Source of the DNA: Bacteroidota bacterium | Lineage (GTDB): Bacteria > Bacteroidota > Ignavibacteria > Ignavibacteriales > Ignavibacteriaceae | Assembly: GCA_021815405.1 (NCBI GenBank) | Contig: JAKAGV010000009.1 | Span: 124,001-188,000, forward strand | Reading direction: 5' to 3' | DNA length: 64,000 nucleotides | Part shown: positions 37,608 to 47,993 of the stretch, piece after piece | How the letters are laid out: each line of letters starts with the position of its first letter | Position numbering within the stretch: the stretch's first letter is position 1 | Translations under genes and position numbers: made by a program | Notes under the pieces: model-generated | Databases searched by the model: none | The model's input: only the letters and a program-made list of their open reading frames with translations | What the model was told of the DNA's origin: nothing

Positions 37608-37620
37608 ACTTCTATTTTCA

Positions 37621-39903
37621 TCAATTAAAATTCTCAGCTATCTTATTCCTTATAACGTATAGGCAAACATGCTTTGCGCCTTCAGTAGAATAATTAAATT
37701 TAGAGATTAGATTCTGAATTAGAAACGTCACTTCTTCCTTTGTGCGGTTATCATAGACTTCAAATTTGGAAGTTCCATATTCTTTAATAGCCGCCTCAAA
37801 AGCAGGGAACTCGAGGAACGGCTGGAAGATATGCTCTCTCAAATTATTAATATAAGTCGAATAAAGATCCTTATAAATTTCAGTACCTGTAATATCATCT
37901 TCTTCCGTCATCTGCTGAATATTTACACCGAGCATTGTCGCGGTCTCTTCGCGATATTTTTTCTTAGCTCTTGCAGTAACTTCATTAGGCAGTAAATATT
38001 GTTCTATCGAGTTAAAGAATTGCTCGGTAATTTCAATCTTCTCCTTAGTGTATGGGCATATTAGTGTTTCACCAAAATCATAATTTGATGCAAACAAATA
38101 ATTCTGAATGTCTTTGCTTATCCGTTCTTCATTCTGATGGAATAGAGATTCTTTTATTTCTTCCATGATGTTATAGTTGTAAAGACGAATTACAGAGTCA
38201 ATAAAGCCTTTCGGAATTCTCTCATTATACTGTTCATGTTTTTTAAAAAACTTACGGATGTCTTCCATTGTAACTTGAAGCTCTTCCGGAGTACCGTTCT
38301 CTACTTGCTTCCGTGGTATCGAGTTATAGAATTCATTAAAAATATAAATAGATTCTCTTCCGCTGAAACCTGTCTTCCCTTCCTTATCTGATTCTCTTAT
38401 TATTTTTCTGCGGACATTCTTGTTAAAATTTTTATAGTCCTCATCGGTCAGCCAATCAGGAATTTTATTAGAATAAATCGACAGCTTAAGCAGAAGCATA
38501 TTTTCATCGCAGTAGTCCGCATAAATAGATGGATCCTCGATCCATTCTGAAATTGCCGGCGAATTTATATTTAGGCGGGAACTAATGATTATCTTTGCAA
38601 AATTTTCCAGCACTCCGGGAAGGAAGTGATTATTGATTTGCATCCCAAAAGAATGATAGTAAATTTTTACCTCTTCGGTATAATTAAGAATATAGTTTAC
38701 ATTGATTTCAATTATCCGGTCCTTGAAAGAATCTAACGAAACAATTTTCTGCTTATCTTCAGGATTCATTACAGAAAAGAAAAGTGAATTTACATTTTCT
38801 TCAATGTCTCCAATTTTATGCACACCTTCGCTGATAATTCCGTGAAGGTTAAGAAAGCGTTTTTCGTTCTCGCCTTTCACATCCATTATTGCAAATACAC
38901 CATTGTTAGTTTTTGCGTAACGTGAAAATACATACTGAATAAGATTGCTGTTACGAAACCTTAAGCTAAGCTGCCTCTGGAGCTCTTCATTTGTAAAGAA
39001 TAAACTTTCAGGCTCTTTATCGGCGGCATTAAAAACGCTTATTCCATAGCCAAGTCTTCTGTTGAAAGTGTAGCGCTTGGCAAACAGCATGTCAAATACT
39101 TCTGCCGGAGACCGTAAACGATTTATAAGAGCATCATAAAGCGACGTACAAATTGTGCACGCATTTTCTGTAAACAACCATTCATATTCTTTTTTGTAAA
39201 AGATTTTAAGCCGTGAATTATCTTTTACAAGTTTTTCAAGAATTTCCGCCCGGTATTCTTTCGGTATAATCAACACCGGATGATCGTGGCTTGGGCATGG
39301 CACTTCAAGTACATCTGAATTATTTAAATTCTGAGGCTTTATTAATGAACCTTTGTTAATATAATATTCTTCTATTGCTTCTTTTACCAGCGGAGAAAGT
39401 GAGTTGCCGATCTTTTGATGATCGAGCCTCCAAAGGACTTCGTAATTAATTCCTTCATGACTGTGTGTGAATTCTTCAAATCTTCTTAAAAGATTATTTA
39501 GAAAAGTGCTCTTGCCGCTGCCGGGAGGTCCGATAAAAACATAAATCTTATTCTGCTGAGTTCCTTCCCGAAAAGAATCGGCTAATCGGATAAGTCTGTT
39601 GGCAAGCGGGAGGTCTGTAAAGAATGGTGTATCGGTATTTTCAACAAACAGTCTTTCGCAATTAACTGTTTTGTAACTGATACTTTCCGGGTCGTCCTTA
39701 TATTCGTCTTCAATATCAATATAATGATAAACCATATCGCTGAATAACTGGAAGACGTTTCTGAAATAAAGCAGAGGGTCTTCCCGTGCTCTTGCCAAAA
39801 ACTCATGGAACGGAATTACCGATCCTTCATCCGATTTTTTTAGCTTTCGGTCAAGAAGATTTATAATATCGTGCGACTTATTGCCTGCGAATTTCGTTGT
39901 CAT
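37621..39903 (-). CDS. Second PrkA-family AAA+ ATPase / putative serine kinase
   Basis: The 760-residue protein has Walker A GPPGSGKS at 125-132 and conserved PrkA features after it: an SPLVKEAIEEYY segment, CPSHDHPVLIIPKEYR and a later CTIC pair that resemble the cysteine-containing insert of YeaG/PrkA proteins. The C-terminal half carries the PrkA kinase-like region with FYNSIPRK and NYNIMEEIKESLF. It is about 120 residues longer than E. coli YeaG. It is the last gene of the operon, 10 bases after the spoVR stop, with ACAGGAT before the ATG. It is clearly different in sequence from the PrkA at the operon head. Confidence 0.85.
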   Translation of the reverse strand: MTTKFAGNKSHDIINLLDRKLKKSDEGSVIPFHEFLARAREDPLLYFRNVFQLFSDMVYHYIDIEDEYKDDPESISYKTVNCERLFVENTDTPFFTDLPLANRLIRLADSFREGTQQNKIYVFIGPPGSGKSTFLNNLLRRFEEFTHSHEGINYEVLWRLDHQKIGNSLSPLVKEAIEEYYINKGSLIKPQNLNNSDVLEVPCPSHDHPVLIIPKEYRAEILEKLVKDNSRLKIFYKKEYEWLFTENACTICTSLYDALINRLRSPAEVFDMLFAKRYTFNRRLGYGISVFNAADKEPESLFFTNEELQRQLSLRFRNSNLIQYVFSRYAKTNNGVFAIMDVKGENEKRFLNLHGIISEGVHKIGDIEENVNSLFFSVMNPEDKQKIVSLDSFKDRIIEINVNYILNYTEEVKIYYHSFGMQINNHFLPGVLENFAKIIISSRLNINSPAISEWIEDPSIYADYCDENMLLLKLSIYSNKIPDWLTDEDYKNFNKNVRRKIIRESDKEGKTGFSGRESIYIFNEFYNSIPRKQVENGTPEELQVTMEDIRKFFKKHEQYNERIPKGFIDSVIRLYNYNIMEEIKESLFHQNEERISKDIQNYLFASNYDFGETLICPYTKEKIEITEQFFNSIEQYLLPNEVTARAKKKYREETATMLGVNIQQMTEEDDITGTEIYKDLYSTYINNLREHIFQPFLEFPAFEAAIKEYGTSKFEVYDNRTKEEVTFLIQNLISKFNYSTEGAKHVCLYVIRNKIAENFN

Positions 39904-39913
39904 TATAATCCTG

Positions 39914-41548
39914 TTAATTCAAGACTTCTTTTTTTACTTTCTTATTTTCTACCGAATACAAAACCTTTCTAAACATCTTCTCGCGCTGCCAGAAATCATC
40001 AGAGCTAATATTGTCTTCATCAAGTTTCATCTTATCCCAATCAAGCTCCATTGTTTCAAGATATACTTTATTTCCCCAGAGATATTCAATTCCAATTAAT
40101 GTATTTGGAATATAATCACGGTAAAGCTCTTTGCCTTCGAAGCGATGATTCAGATAAAGCGATCCATTCCGCTGCGTTGAAAATGTAATATAAGGCGGAT
40201 GATAAAGGCTGTTCAATATCATCGATTTGTAATCCTGTGCCTTTCGGCTCTTAACGTAATATTCACGTACATTTCTATCCGGATTTATCCGCTGCCCGAC
40301 AACCATCAGCTTATGCTTATCGATAAAATCCTGATCGATAAAAGTATTAAGAAAAGTTAGATCACAGTAATTTTCTCTTACGTGGAAAATAAAATCTCTT
40401 CCCTTTCCGGTTGAATCATTATAATTCTCCCGTTTATTAATGTCATCAAGTTTTCTAAAGTTATAAGAAAGCCTTCCCTTATCAGCCATCTCTTCAATGT
40501 ACATAAATAATCGCCAGCCGATTGCATAAGGATTTAATCCAACCTTTGAAATTGAAGTTACTTTTGCATTTACCTTTGCAAATGCAACTTCATGTCCGCG
40601 TATTCTTTCATCCATTAAAAAAAGTTTCTCATGCCAGTAGCTTGCCCAGCCTTCATTCATAATTTTAGTGCGTATCTGAGGAGAAAAATAGAGAGCCGTA
40701 TCCCGAATAATCGAGATTACTGTTTTCATCCAAATATTTTCGGGCTTATTCAAAAATGTGCTTTCATCAAAGATAAACTGAATTAGATCTTTAACTCCAT
40801 TTTGATGATTTTCTTCTTTATGCTTTCTGAATAGATCATCAAACTCAGGGTATTTCAAATAAATTTCCGTGAAGAAATTTTCTTCTTTTGATTTAGTTTC
40901 CGTCTCATCGGTTAAATTGTATCTTTCAATTTCTTCAAGATAATTCTGCATGCTGAACTGACTTCTATCCTGCAAAAAATGATTGAAATAAAAATCAATC
41001 TGTTCCGGCAGTTTAAACAAGTCTATATCATCTTTGTCTTTTAAGGAATCGAAATAACCGACAAGGTTATCAATGCCGCGTGTAAATTCAATTATGTAAT
41101 CAACAGCTCTTCCTTTCTGAGCATGCAGCTTGGAGATTATTCTCTTTTCAGTAAGAGCTTTCTCCTTAAAATCATAATCCCAGGTATGTTCAAAAAATTT
41201 GTTGTTCTGGAAGAAATCAATATGAGCAATTACATGATAAAAGATCATCACATTCATCCAGTCGGGATTCTCATTGTTATAAAACGAAATTGCCGGACGA
41301 GTGTTTATTACAGTCTCATAAGGATTATTCGGATAATACTCATACTCGCCTTTACTGCGTAAGACTTCTATTTCTTGAAGCCAGTAATCGTAAAGAGTTG
41401 GAATCATATTCTTTGGAGAAAGTTCGAGTAAATCAGTATTAGTAACCATATATTCAAGCGTAGCCTTATCGAACTTGAGCCCCGCATCCAGAGCGCGCTC
41501 CTTGCAGCCTTCCATTATTCGTTTAGTATGTTGATCTATTAATTCCAT
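39914..41548 (-). CDS. SpoVR/YcgB family protein
   Basis: This 544-residue SpoVR-like protein shows the family hallmarks: YYPNNPYETVINTRPAISFY region, HVIAHIDFFQNN, RTKIMNEGWASYWHEKLF with conserved E/W/H, GLNPYAIGWRLFMYIEE and a C-terminal Y-Y-V-K-S-R segment. Members are tied to sporulation cortex formation in Bacillus but are widespread in non-sporulating bacteria, nearly always next to PrkA and DUF444 genes; molecular function is unknown. It starts six bases after the DUF444 stop with GAGGAAG as ribosome site, implying tight co-translation. Confidence 0.95.
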   Translation of the reverse strand: MELIDQHTKRIMEGCKERALDAGLKFDKATLEYMVTNTDLLELSPKNMIPTLYDYWLQEIEVLRSKGEYEYYPNNPYETVINTRPAISFYNNENPDWMNVMIFYHVIAHIDFFQNNKFFEHTWDYDFKEKALTEKRIISKLHAQKGRAVDYIIEFTRGIDNLVGYFDSLKDKDDIDLFKLPEQIDFYFNHFLQDRSQFSMQNYLEEIERYNLTDETETKSKEENFFTEIYLKYPEFDDLFRKHKEENHQNGVKDLIQFIFDESTFLNKPENIWMKTVISIIRDTALYFSPQIRTKIMNEGWASYWHEKLFLMDERIRGHEVAFAKVNAKVTSISKVGLNPYAIGWRLFMYIEEMADKGRLSYNFRKLDDINKRENYNDSTGKGRDFIFHVRENYCDLTFLNTFIDQDFIDKHKLMVVGQRINPDRNVREYYVKSRKAQDYKSMILNSLYHPPYITFSTQRNGSLYLNHRFEGKELYRDYIPNTLIGIEYLWGNKVYLETMELDWDKMKLDEDNISSDDFWQREKMFRKVLYSVENKKVKKEVLN

Positions 41549-41554
41549 CTTCCT

Positions 41555-42919
41555 CTAACTAATTAAAAGCTTAATGCTCTGAATAATCCTATCTTCAGAA
41601 GCTTCTTCAGCTACAAAAGAATCGAGATGAAGAACATCAGGATATTTCTCAAGAAGCTTTGAATCCTTAATATAATTTTCTACAACAGTATCGTTTCTTG
41701 CCGAAGAATTGTTTTCGGCGATTGTAATTCCCACACGGCTTGCATACTTCAAAATTTTCTCAAGTTCTTTAACCGCTCGCATTTCGTCATCCTGCCAGTC
41801 GTCGCCGTCAGTTCCATGAAAAACGTAAATATTATAATCGCGTGCAAGATGTTCTTCCTCAACAATTTTATTTACAAGTTCGTATGCAGTGGATACATCA
41901 GTTCCTCCGGCAACTGACTTATTGAAATAAGTATAAAAATCGGGAACTTCTTGAGCCTCGGTATCATGAACAATAAACCTGCTTACGACCTGCTTCTTAT
42001 ATTGATATACAAGCCAGCTATTAATGTAAATATGCTGAGTTACTACAACCTCGGTCGGTTTTCCCTGCATAGAGCCTGAATAATCGCGCAGGAAAAAAAC
42101 TATAGCCTGAGATTCGAAATCTCTCTCGCGCGAAAGTATATGATAAATTCTATCATTAGGATTTATAATTAATTTAGTAGTATCCGGAGGCTCTTCTGTA
42201 GTTATGTTTCCTATGGCAAGATTTGTTTTAACTATCTGCTTTAATGTAGATTTCTTGTCCAGAATTTGCCCGTGACCGCGGTATTTATCTGTCAGCTCAT
42301 AAGAAAATTTTGTCAGTGAAGTCTTCTTTCCTTTTTCCTTGATGTTGGGAAGTTCAAATTGCTCGGTTAAAATCCGTCCGATTTCATATGCTTCCGCGCC
42401 CATTCCATGCTCTCCGCCTTTTCCCTGTCCAGCACCGGCTCCTTCACCTTCTTCATCGCGCAAAGGTTCTTCGCCAATAACTTCGCCTTCGGCTTCATCG
42501 CCGCTGCCGCCCGTCATTGAACCTTCGCCGCCGCTTGGCATTCCATTCCAATGGAAAAATTTTTCTTCACTCGTAGTTGGAACAATTATCGTTTTACCTT
42601 TACCATCTGGAGAAGGCTTTATAAGTTTTCCCAATTTAATCTTTCTTGGAAAACCGTCCTTCTCTCTAAGCTTGTCGCGCTCTAACAATTTATCGAGTGT
42701 GAATAATCTAGTCAAAGCATTTGAGTTAATAGAAAACTTTAATAAATGATCGGTATCCCTGAAATCATAAAATTCTAAATAATCCTTCGAGATATTCTTT
42801 AACAGAGATTGGTCATTGATTTCAGATTTAGTAAAAAGAAATTCTGCTTCACTTCCGGTATCTATTTTTGAATTATTTGTCTTCCCGGTATTACTACTTT
42901 TTTTTCCTTTGCCGTTCAT
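41555..42919 (-). CDS. DUF444 (YeaH/YhbH) VWA-like protein
   Basis: The 454-residue protein has a low-complexity glycine/glutamate-rich linker (about 130-175) between a helical N-terminus and a von Willebrand A-like domain. The metal-ion-dependent adhesion site is visible: DYSGSM near residue 280, GGTDVSTA and GTDGDDW. YeaH/YhbH proteins work with PrkA/YeaG in stress and nutrient-limitation responses. The order PrkA, DUF444, SpoVR is conserved widely; here the three genes and one more are packed on the minus strand. Confidence 0.95.
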   Translation of the reverse strand: MNGKGKKSSNTGKTNNSKIDTGSEAEFLFTKSEINDQSLLKNISKDYLEFYDFRDTDHLLKFSINSNALTRLFTLDKLLERDKLREKDGFPRKIKLGKLIKPSPDGKGKTIIVPTTSEEKFFHWNGMPSGGEGSMTGGSGDEAEGEVIGEEPLRDEEGEGAGAGQGKGGEHGMGAEAYEIGRILTEQFELPNIKEKGKKTSLTKFSYELTDKYRGHGQILDKKSTLKQIVKTNLAIGNITTEEPPDTTKLIINPNDRIYHILSRERDFESQAIVFFLRDYSGSMQGKPTEVVVTQHIYINSWLVYQYKKQVVSRFIVHDTEAQEVPDFYTYFNKSVAGGTDVSTAYELVNKIVEEEHLARDYNIYVFHGTDGDDWQDDEMRAVKELEKILKYASRVGITIAENNSSARNDTVVENYIKDSKLLEKYPDVLHLDSFVAEEASEDRIIQSIKLLIS

Positions 42920-43039
42920 TGCTGTACTTTAAACTTTTTATTACCTAAATAAATGTGAATTGGGTATTGAAATGTTCAATTACCAACCGCAATATTCAAT
43001 TTTCAATCGACTCTAACCTCTAATATTACAAGATTAGAT

Positions 43040-45103
43040 TTATGACTGATGATCCTGTGTGCAGAAGAACTCAATCGTCTTTTGAGCACATGTAGTACAA
43101 TATCCTAATTTATTTTTCATTGTTGATACAATCCGATTATAAAGCTTTTCGTTGTCTTCATTAGTACGGTTAGCAAGTGCACCTACTAATCCGCCGGCAG
43201 AAGCAATATCGGAATTCAGCCTTGTATCTGTTACGGCTTTAACCAGGTCAACATTATCCATAAAATCATAGTTCTTGTCTGTCTGAAGCCGCTGAGCATA
43301 AATTTTTCTAATCTGACCTCTAAATGATTCCTTCTGTTCTTGTGTTTTCATTTCAAGTTCATTCTCAACTGCACTGACAAAACGCTCATCAATTTTTATC
43401 GGCTGCATCTTTTTAGTTTGAGGATCGCGGTAAGTTATAATTTTATCCGGTCCCAGATCAGAACGACCCATGCCGACAATCATGTTTACGTACATCATTA
43501 CATCTTTTTTAATTGCTTCCGGTTCATCCATAAACGCATTAAACATTTCTGTTCTAATTCTCTTTCGATATAAATCCTTTGCAATCTTCAGGTCCTCAAA
43601 ATATTTTGCTCGTTCATTATTATCTTGAACATAATCAAGAATAACTTCCTCAGCAGCTTTGAATATATTCAAGGTGAACATACACTTGCCCTCATTGGTC
43701 TCTGAATAGCCACGTTGAGTGTTAATCATTCTTGCCAGATCGCGCTGTCCTAATCCTTTCTGTCCAAAACGTTTTGTTGTGTCGGATTCATGCTCAAGCT
43801 GATCGACAATCTCAGCTAATGTCTTTACACTCTTTTCACCAGCAACCTCACCTGCGGCAAGCTTCATCATTTCTATTGGAGTTAACTTGTCATCTGAACG
43901 TGGTAGACGGGTTAGAGTTACGATCACTGAAAGAGTGTAAGTTAAATTCGGATCAATGTGAAGTTTTTCTCCCATGAAAGTAGTCTTATCGCCTTCACCA
44001 AGTGCATACTTGGTTAAGTCTTCCTGAAGTTTGTAGTTGGTATTATGTGCAACATAACAAAATTTGCACCTATCCAGAATTGGCTTCTCTTCATCATTTG
44101 CTCTGTAGTTTTGAACGTCAGCATTGTTACTTGTTGCAATAATTAAAGTATCAATCGGCCATTTGAAAGCATCGATTTCAATTACTCGATTTTGAACGAC
44201 GCCGAGATATATTTTAAGCAGGTCAGTTTTATTCTTAAATATTTCATCCGCAAAGTGAATACCACCGCCACCTACTCTAGCCAATGCTCCTCGCCGTAAA
44301 TCAAACCTGTAAGGATTATTTGAGTTCGTAATGTGCAGAAGACGCTGGATGCTTTCTTCTCCGACAAGGTCAACACCGCTGCTGGTTAGTTTATCCTTTG
44401 CAGGATATTTACCTGTAATTGTTCCGAGTGTCTCGCTGATCGGCACCTTAACAATATCGATAGCTTCTTTTATTTTTTCAACATCACCATCGTAATAAGC
44501 TTTTAGATCGTTTAAAATAAATTCAGTATCTGCACCGAGTGAACGGTAATTTCTATAAAGGTCATCAATTTCATAATCAGTGAATCCATTAAGTATTAAA
44601 TATTCCTGGTTTTCTTCTTTTTTATTGAAGAGGTTCATCATCAAAATCATCGGATCTTCATAAGTCTGAGATTCGATTACTCTAATTTTCCCATAGCCGT
44701 CGAGGTCATCAGGTAAATTAAAACGGAATGTATATTTATTGTTCTCAGGAATGGAGATAAATTTTCTGTACATCACGGAAAGATAATCAACAAAGAAAGT
44801 TTTTCCGTTTCCTGGTTCGCCAACTAAAACAAATGCCATCTCTTTGCTTTCACCATTCTCAGCAGCATCTTTAATAAAGGCAACAAACTTATTAATAACA
44901 TCAAACAAGCCGATGATATGTTTCTTGCCCATCCTGAACTGAAGAAAGTCATAAGTATTTTTCCCGTTCACGATAACCGGTTTAATAAAGCTGGAATCAT
45001 TGAAAAGCATTCTTGCCAAAGATTCAAAAATATTTTCAAAATGATGCTGACCTTCTTTAAGTTCTTTAAGATATGAATCGATTGATTTGCCATTATTGTT
45101 CAT
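43040..45103 (-). CDS. prkA: PrkA-family AAA+ ATPase / serine protein kinase (YeaG-like)
   Basis: I start at the ATG at 45103, where GGAGG lies six bases upstream, giving 687 residues; an ATG six codons earlier lacks a ribosome site. Walker A is GEPGNGKT at 95-102. ALARVGGGGIHFADEIFKNK and TLIIATSNNADVQNY match the AAA core of PrkA. The C-terminal kinase-like half carries YVNMIVGMGRSDLG and ends in a cysteine cluster (YCTTC then FFC). PrkA/YeaG proteins phosphorylate serine targets and set stress responses; some have been assigned protease activity in Bacillus, so biochemistry is unsettled. Head gene of the DUF444/SpoVR/PrkA2 operon. Confidence 0.93.
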   Translation of the reverse strand: MNNNGKSIDSYLKELKEGQHHFENIFESLARMLFNDSSFIKPVIVNGKNTYDFLQFRMGKKHIIGLFDVINKFVAFIKDAAENGESKEMAFVLVGEPGNGKTFFVDYLSVMYRKFISIPENNKYTFRFNLPDDLDGYGKIRVIESQTYEDPMILMMNLFNKKEENQEYLILNGFTDYEIDDLYRNYRSLGADTEFILNDLKAYYDGDVEKIKEAIDIVKVPISETLGTITGKYPAKDKLTSSGVDLVGEESIQRLLHITNSNNPYRFDLRRGALARVGGGGIHFADEIFKNKTDLLKIYLGVVQNRVIEIDAFKWPIDTLIIATSNNADVQNYRANDEEKPILDRCKFCYVAHNTNYKLQEDLTKYALGEGDKTTFMGEKLHIDPNLTYTLSVIVTLTRLPRSDDKLTPIEMMKLAAGEVAGEKSVKTLAEIVDQLEHESDTTKRFGQKGLGQRDLARMINTQRGYSETNEGKCMFTLNIFKAAEEVILDYVQDNNERAKYFEDLKIAKDLYRKRIRTEMFNAFMDEPEAIKKDVMMYVNMIVGMGRSDLGPDKIITYRDPQTKKMQPIKIDERFVSAVENELEMKTQEQKESFRGQIRKIYAQRLQTDKNYDFMDNVDLVKAVTDTRLNSDIASAGGLVGALANRTNEDNEKLYNRIVSTMKNKLGYCTTCAQKTIEFFCTQDHQS

Positions 45104-45437
45104 AGAATTCCTCCACCCCATAACAAGGTAAATTTTCTTCAGTAATATAAATCGAAATATTTATTAACATATTATAAAATAAATTTTAGTTTATTTATTC
45201 CAATTTTCCAACGCAGAAATAGATACAGTCTTCAATCATCACTTTGGATAGAAATTTCATCTTATGTGCTGCAGGATAAGATAACATATTAACTTTCATC
45301 AAATTCTTGAGCTGAAAATAATATTTAGAAGACAGATTGATTTTGAAAAAATATCAATGCAAATGTTGATTTATTTTTTTCATAATTATTGTCTTAATTA
45401 AGATATTATTAAGTTTAGTTGCACACTTTGTTTTAAA
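45104..45437. other. Spacer without recognisable gene
   Basis: This 334-base AT-rich spacer must hold the PrkA operon promoter. I see no RNA gene, hairpin or TAnnTTTG box convincing enough to list. Confidence 0.4.
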
Positions 45438-47330
45438 TCAATTTGCATCCACTTTTTGTCTTTCGTTCTCTAACTCACTCTTCTTTTTTAACGTAGACCA
45501 CTTTATATATTTCTTGTAAAGGTTTTCCTGCTCAATATTTTTTCTCCTGGCTTTCATTATATCTTCCCGAGAAATTATGCCAATTACTTTAAAATTATCT
45601 TCATGTGAAACAACAGGAATCCTTGTCAGTTTATATAATGCCATCATATCAGCAGCTTCTCTCATGGTATTATCTTCAAAAACAACTACAATCGGATCTT
45701 TTATTAATTCATTTATTTTCATATCCGGCAGATATTTGGGATTTTCCAGTTCTCTTCTTGAAATTACGCCAACGAGTCTGTCGTTGTTTTCCACAACGGG
45801 ATAACCATGATGCAAAGTTCCTTCTGCACCGGACATAAGCCATTCTTGCACTTTACCTATTTTATCCTCAGCATTTAATGTACACACTTTGGAAGTTTCA
45901 TAATCCTTGACCTTAATTCTAGTTAGAAAATCTGCTTCATATTCACTTGGTACGTTTACTCCACGTCTTGCAATTTTCTCAGTCATAATGGTATTACGCA
46001 TCATTAAGCTTGATACTAAATAAGCAGAACTACAGCCAGCCAATAGGGGCAATAAGCCATAAGGCTGCATCGTTGTTTCAAATGCAAATATCATTGACGC
46101 AAGCAAAGCTCTCGCCGATCCTGCAAACATAGCCGCCATCCCAACCAATGCAGCTATTCGTATATCTACACCGGAATTAGGAAAGAAATTTAATACGATG
46201 GAACCTAATGCGGCACCGAGTCCGCCTCCAATTGTGAATAAAGGCGCCAGTGTCCCTCCGGATGTTCCGCTTCCAAGTGAAATTGCCCAAGAAATAAATT
46301 TTAAAATAAAAAGTAATACTAATGCCTGTCCTAAAATTGAACCATTCAATATATGATCTATATTGTCGTAACCTACTCCCATAGTATGAGGTGCAAAATA
46401 CCCGATAACTCCTACCGCAACAGCACCAATTGCAGGCCACCACATCCAATGTATCGGCAGCTTATCAAATGCATCTTCAACAAGATAAACTGATTTAGTT
46501 ACATAAACGGAACACACACCAATTACTAATCCCATCAATAAATAAATAACCAGGGCAAGTGAACCTGGTTGAGAAACATTTTTAAGCGCAAAGATCGGAC
46601 TGGTTCCGACAAAAAATATTCTAACTGCAGTTGCAGCCGCACTTGCTAATGTAACAGGAATTAAAGATTGCGGCTTGAATTCAAAAAGTAAAAGCTCAAC
46701 GGAAAGAAGTATTGCAGAAACCGGACTTCCGAAAGTGGCAGCCATACCAGCGGCAGCTCCTGCTGCTAAAAGAGTTTTTCTTTCATCGGCGCTAGTTTTA
46801 AGAATTTGTCCGATAAGTGAACCTAAGGCACCACCAGTTGCGATAATTGGTCCTTCAGCACCAAATGGTCCGCCGGTACCAATTGAAATTGCAGCAGAAA
46901 TAGGTTTTAAAAAAGTAAGACGTGGTTGAATTCTGCTTTCATTTAAAAGAACTTGTTCCATTGCTTCAGGAATTCCATGTCCTCTGATTCCTGCGGAGCC
47001 ATACTTTGCCATCAAACCTACTATTATGGAACCAGCAATAGGAACTAAAATTACCCAAAGCCCTAGATGATTTTGAGCGGGAGAATTAAAGTTGAATGAG
47101 AATACGCCGTAAAAGCATAGATTTGTTATAAGACCAATCAACCTAGTCAAAATTTGAGCGATTATTCCACCAGCTATACCTAACAAAATTGCGATAAATG
47201 ATATTTGAACTGAACGTGAATTATATCCGTTTTTATCTTCCGGTAAATAAATGGACTTTAATGCTGGTTCGATAGAAGGTGCAATCTGAAGTCGTTCTTT
47301 TCTTTTTCGACTCATCATTTTTATTTTCAT
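45438..47330 (-). CDS. ClC-family chloride channel/antiporter with C-terminal CBS pair
   Basis: The 630-residue protein has the ClC selectivity motifs GIRGHGIPEA, GPFGAEGPI (with the gating glutamate kept) and GGTLAPLF across a membrane domain of about 430 residues. About 465-595 forms two CBS domains (CTLNAEDKIGK..., MKINELIKDPIV...). The glutamate in GxEGP argues for gated chloride conductance or proton exchange; family members of this length do both. CBS pairs often sense adenine nucleotides. A basic N-terminus (KRKERLQ) precedes the first helix. The exact start is uncertain because no ribosome site is visible. Confidence 0.93.
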   Translation of the reverse strand: MKIKMMSRKRKERLQIAPSIEPALKSIYLPEDKNGYNSRSVQISFIAILLGIAGGIIAQILTRLIGLITNLCFYGVFSFNFNSPAQNHLGLWVILVPIAGSIIVGLMAKYGSAGIRGHGIPEAMEQVLLNESRIQPRLTFLKPISAAISIGTGGPFGAEGPIIATGGALGSLIGQILKTSADERKTLLAAGAAAGMAATFGSPVSAILLSVELLLFEFKPQSLIPVTLASAAATAVRIFFVGTSPIFALKNVSQPGSLALVIYLLMGLVIGVCSVYVTKSVYLVEDAFDKLPIHWMWWPAIGAVAVGVIGYFAPHTMGVGYDNIDHILNGSILGQALVLLFILKFISWAISLGSGTSGGTLAPLFTIGGGLGAALGSIVLNFFPNSGVDIRIAALVGMAAMFAGSARALLASMIFAFETTMQPYGLLPLLAGCSSAYLVSSLMMRNTIMTEKIARRGVNVPSEYEADFLTRIKVKDYETSKVCTLNAEDKIGKVQEWLMSGAEGTLHHGYPVVENNDRLVGVISRRELENPKYLPDMKINELIKDPIVVVFEDNTMREAADMMALYKLTRIPVVSHEDNFKVIGIISREDIMKARRKNIEQENLYKKYIKWSTLKKKSELENERQKVDAN

Positions 47331-47660
47331 TTTAAATTAAGTTTATTAAATGGCAATTGAATAAGAGAAATCTCTTAGGTTATCCGCAATGAATGAAATA
47401 TGTCCGCAAATGATTATCGTTAAGTGTACGATAAATGCAAAAGTAATCTTGCTCTTTTTATAACACAAATTTTTAGATTACTTTCCTAAAGGAAAAAGTT
47501 TCCAATCATTCAAATTGTGTTTTTAATAACAATCTTTGCAAAGAAGAAAAATTAGAGAGATAATTAAATGGTTGAAAATAAATAAAGATATAGTTTGGAT
47601 TTATTTTCAAAAAGTAGGATATTTGTCGAGCAAATTTTTAAGAATTATTCTTTAAAATTA
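47331..47660. other. Spacer between ClC and tRNA-Val
   Basis: There is no open frame of interest. It holds the TTTCCT-AA-AGGAAA palindrome at 47482-47495 and presumably the promoters of clc (minus) and tRNA-Val (plus). Confidence 0.4.
47482..47495. promoter_or_regulatory. TTTCCT-AA-AGGAAA palindrome
   Basis: It is similar to the perfect palindrome at 10940-10956 upstream of the SpoIIE phosphatase gene. Here it lies about 150 bases upstream of clc. It may be coincidence. Confidence 0.25.
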
Positions 47661-47735
47661 GGGCGCTTAGCTCAGTTGGTTCAGAGCATCTGCCTTACAA
47701 GCAGAGGGTCGGAGGTTCGACTCCTTCAGCGCCCA
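47661..47735 (+). tRNA. tRNA-Val (anticodon TAC)
   Basis: The acceptor GGGCGCT pairs with AGCGCCC. The anticodon stem TCTGC/GCAGA holds CTTACAA, giving anticodon TAC for GTA and other valine codons. The T arm GGAGG-TTCGACT-CCTTC follows. The discriminator is A; no CCA is encoded. Confidence 0.97.
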
Positions 47736-47993
47736 CAAACTTCTCTAAAAATCCAAATAGAAAAATCTAGATTTCAAATTATCTGAGTGCAGATAAAAAC
47801 ATTTTAATGAGAGCCATCTCATCACTTTAACAAGTAATTTTTTCTTCTACAAGAAATTTTTACCGCACAATTTCTTATAAGTGATTTTAAATTGTTTCAA
47901 TCTTTAAGATTTATGAAATTATTACTTTTGGTACGATTTTGGAAGAATCATATATTCTTAGTGTTATAAAAAATCAAAAAAAAAAACGAATTC

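Noticed and set aside
42339-42749. 136-residue proline/serine-rich plus-strand frame
   Set aside because: It is the reverse of the glycine/glutamate linker of the DUF444 protein, an expected compositional shadow.
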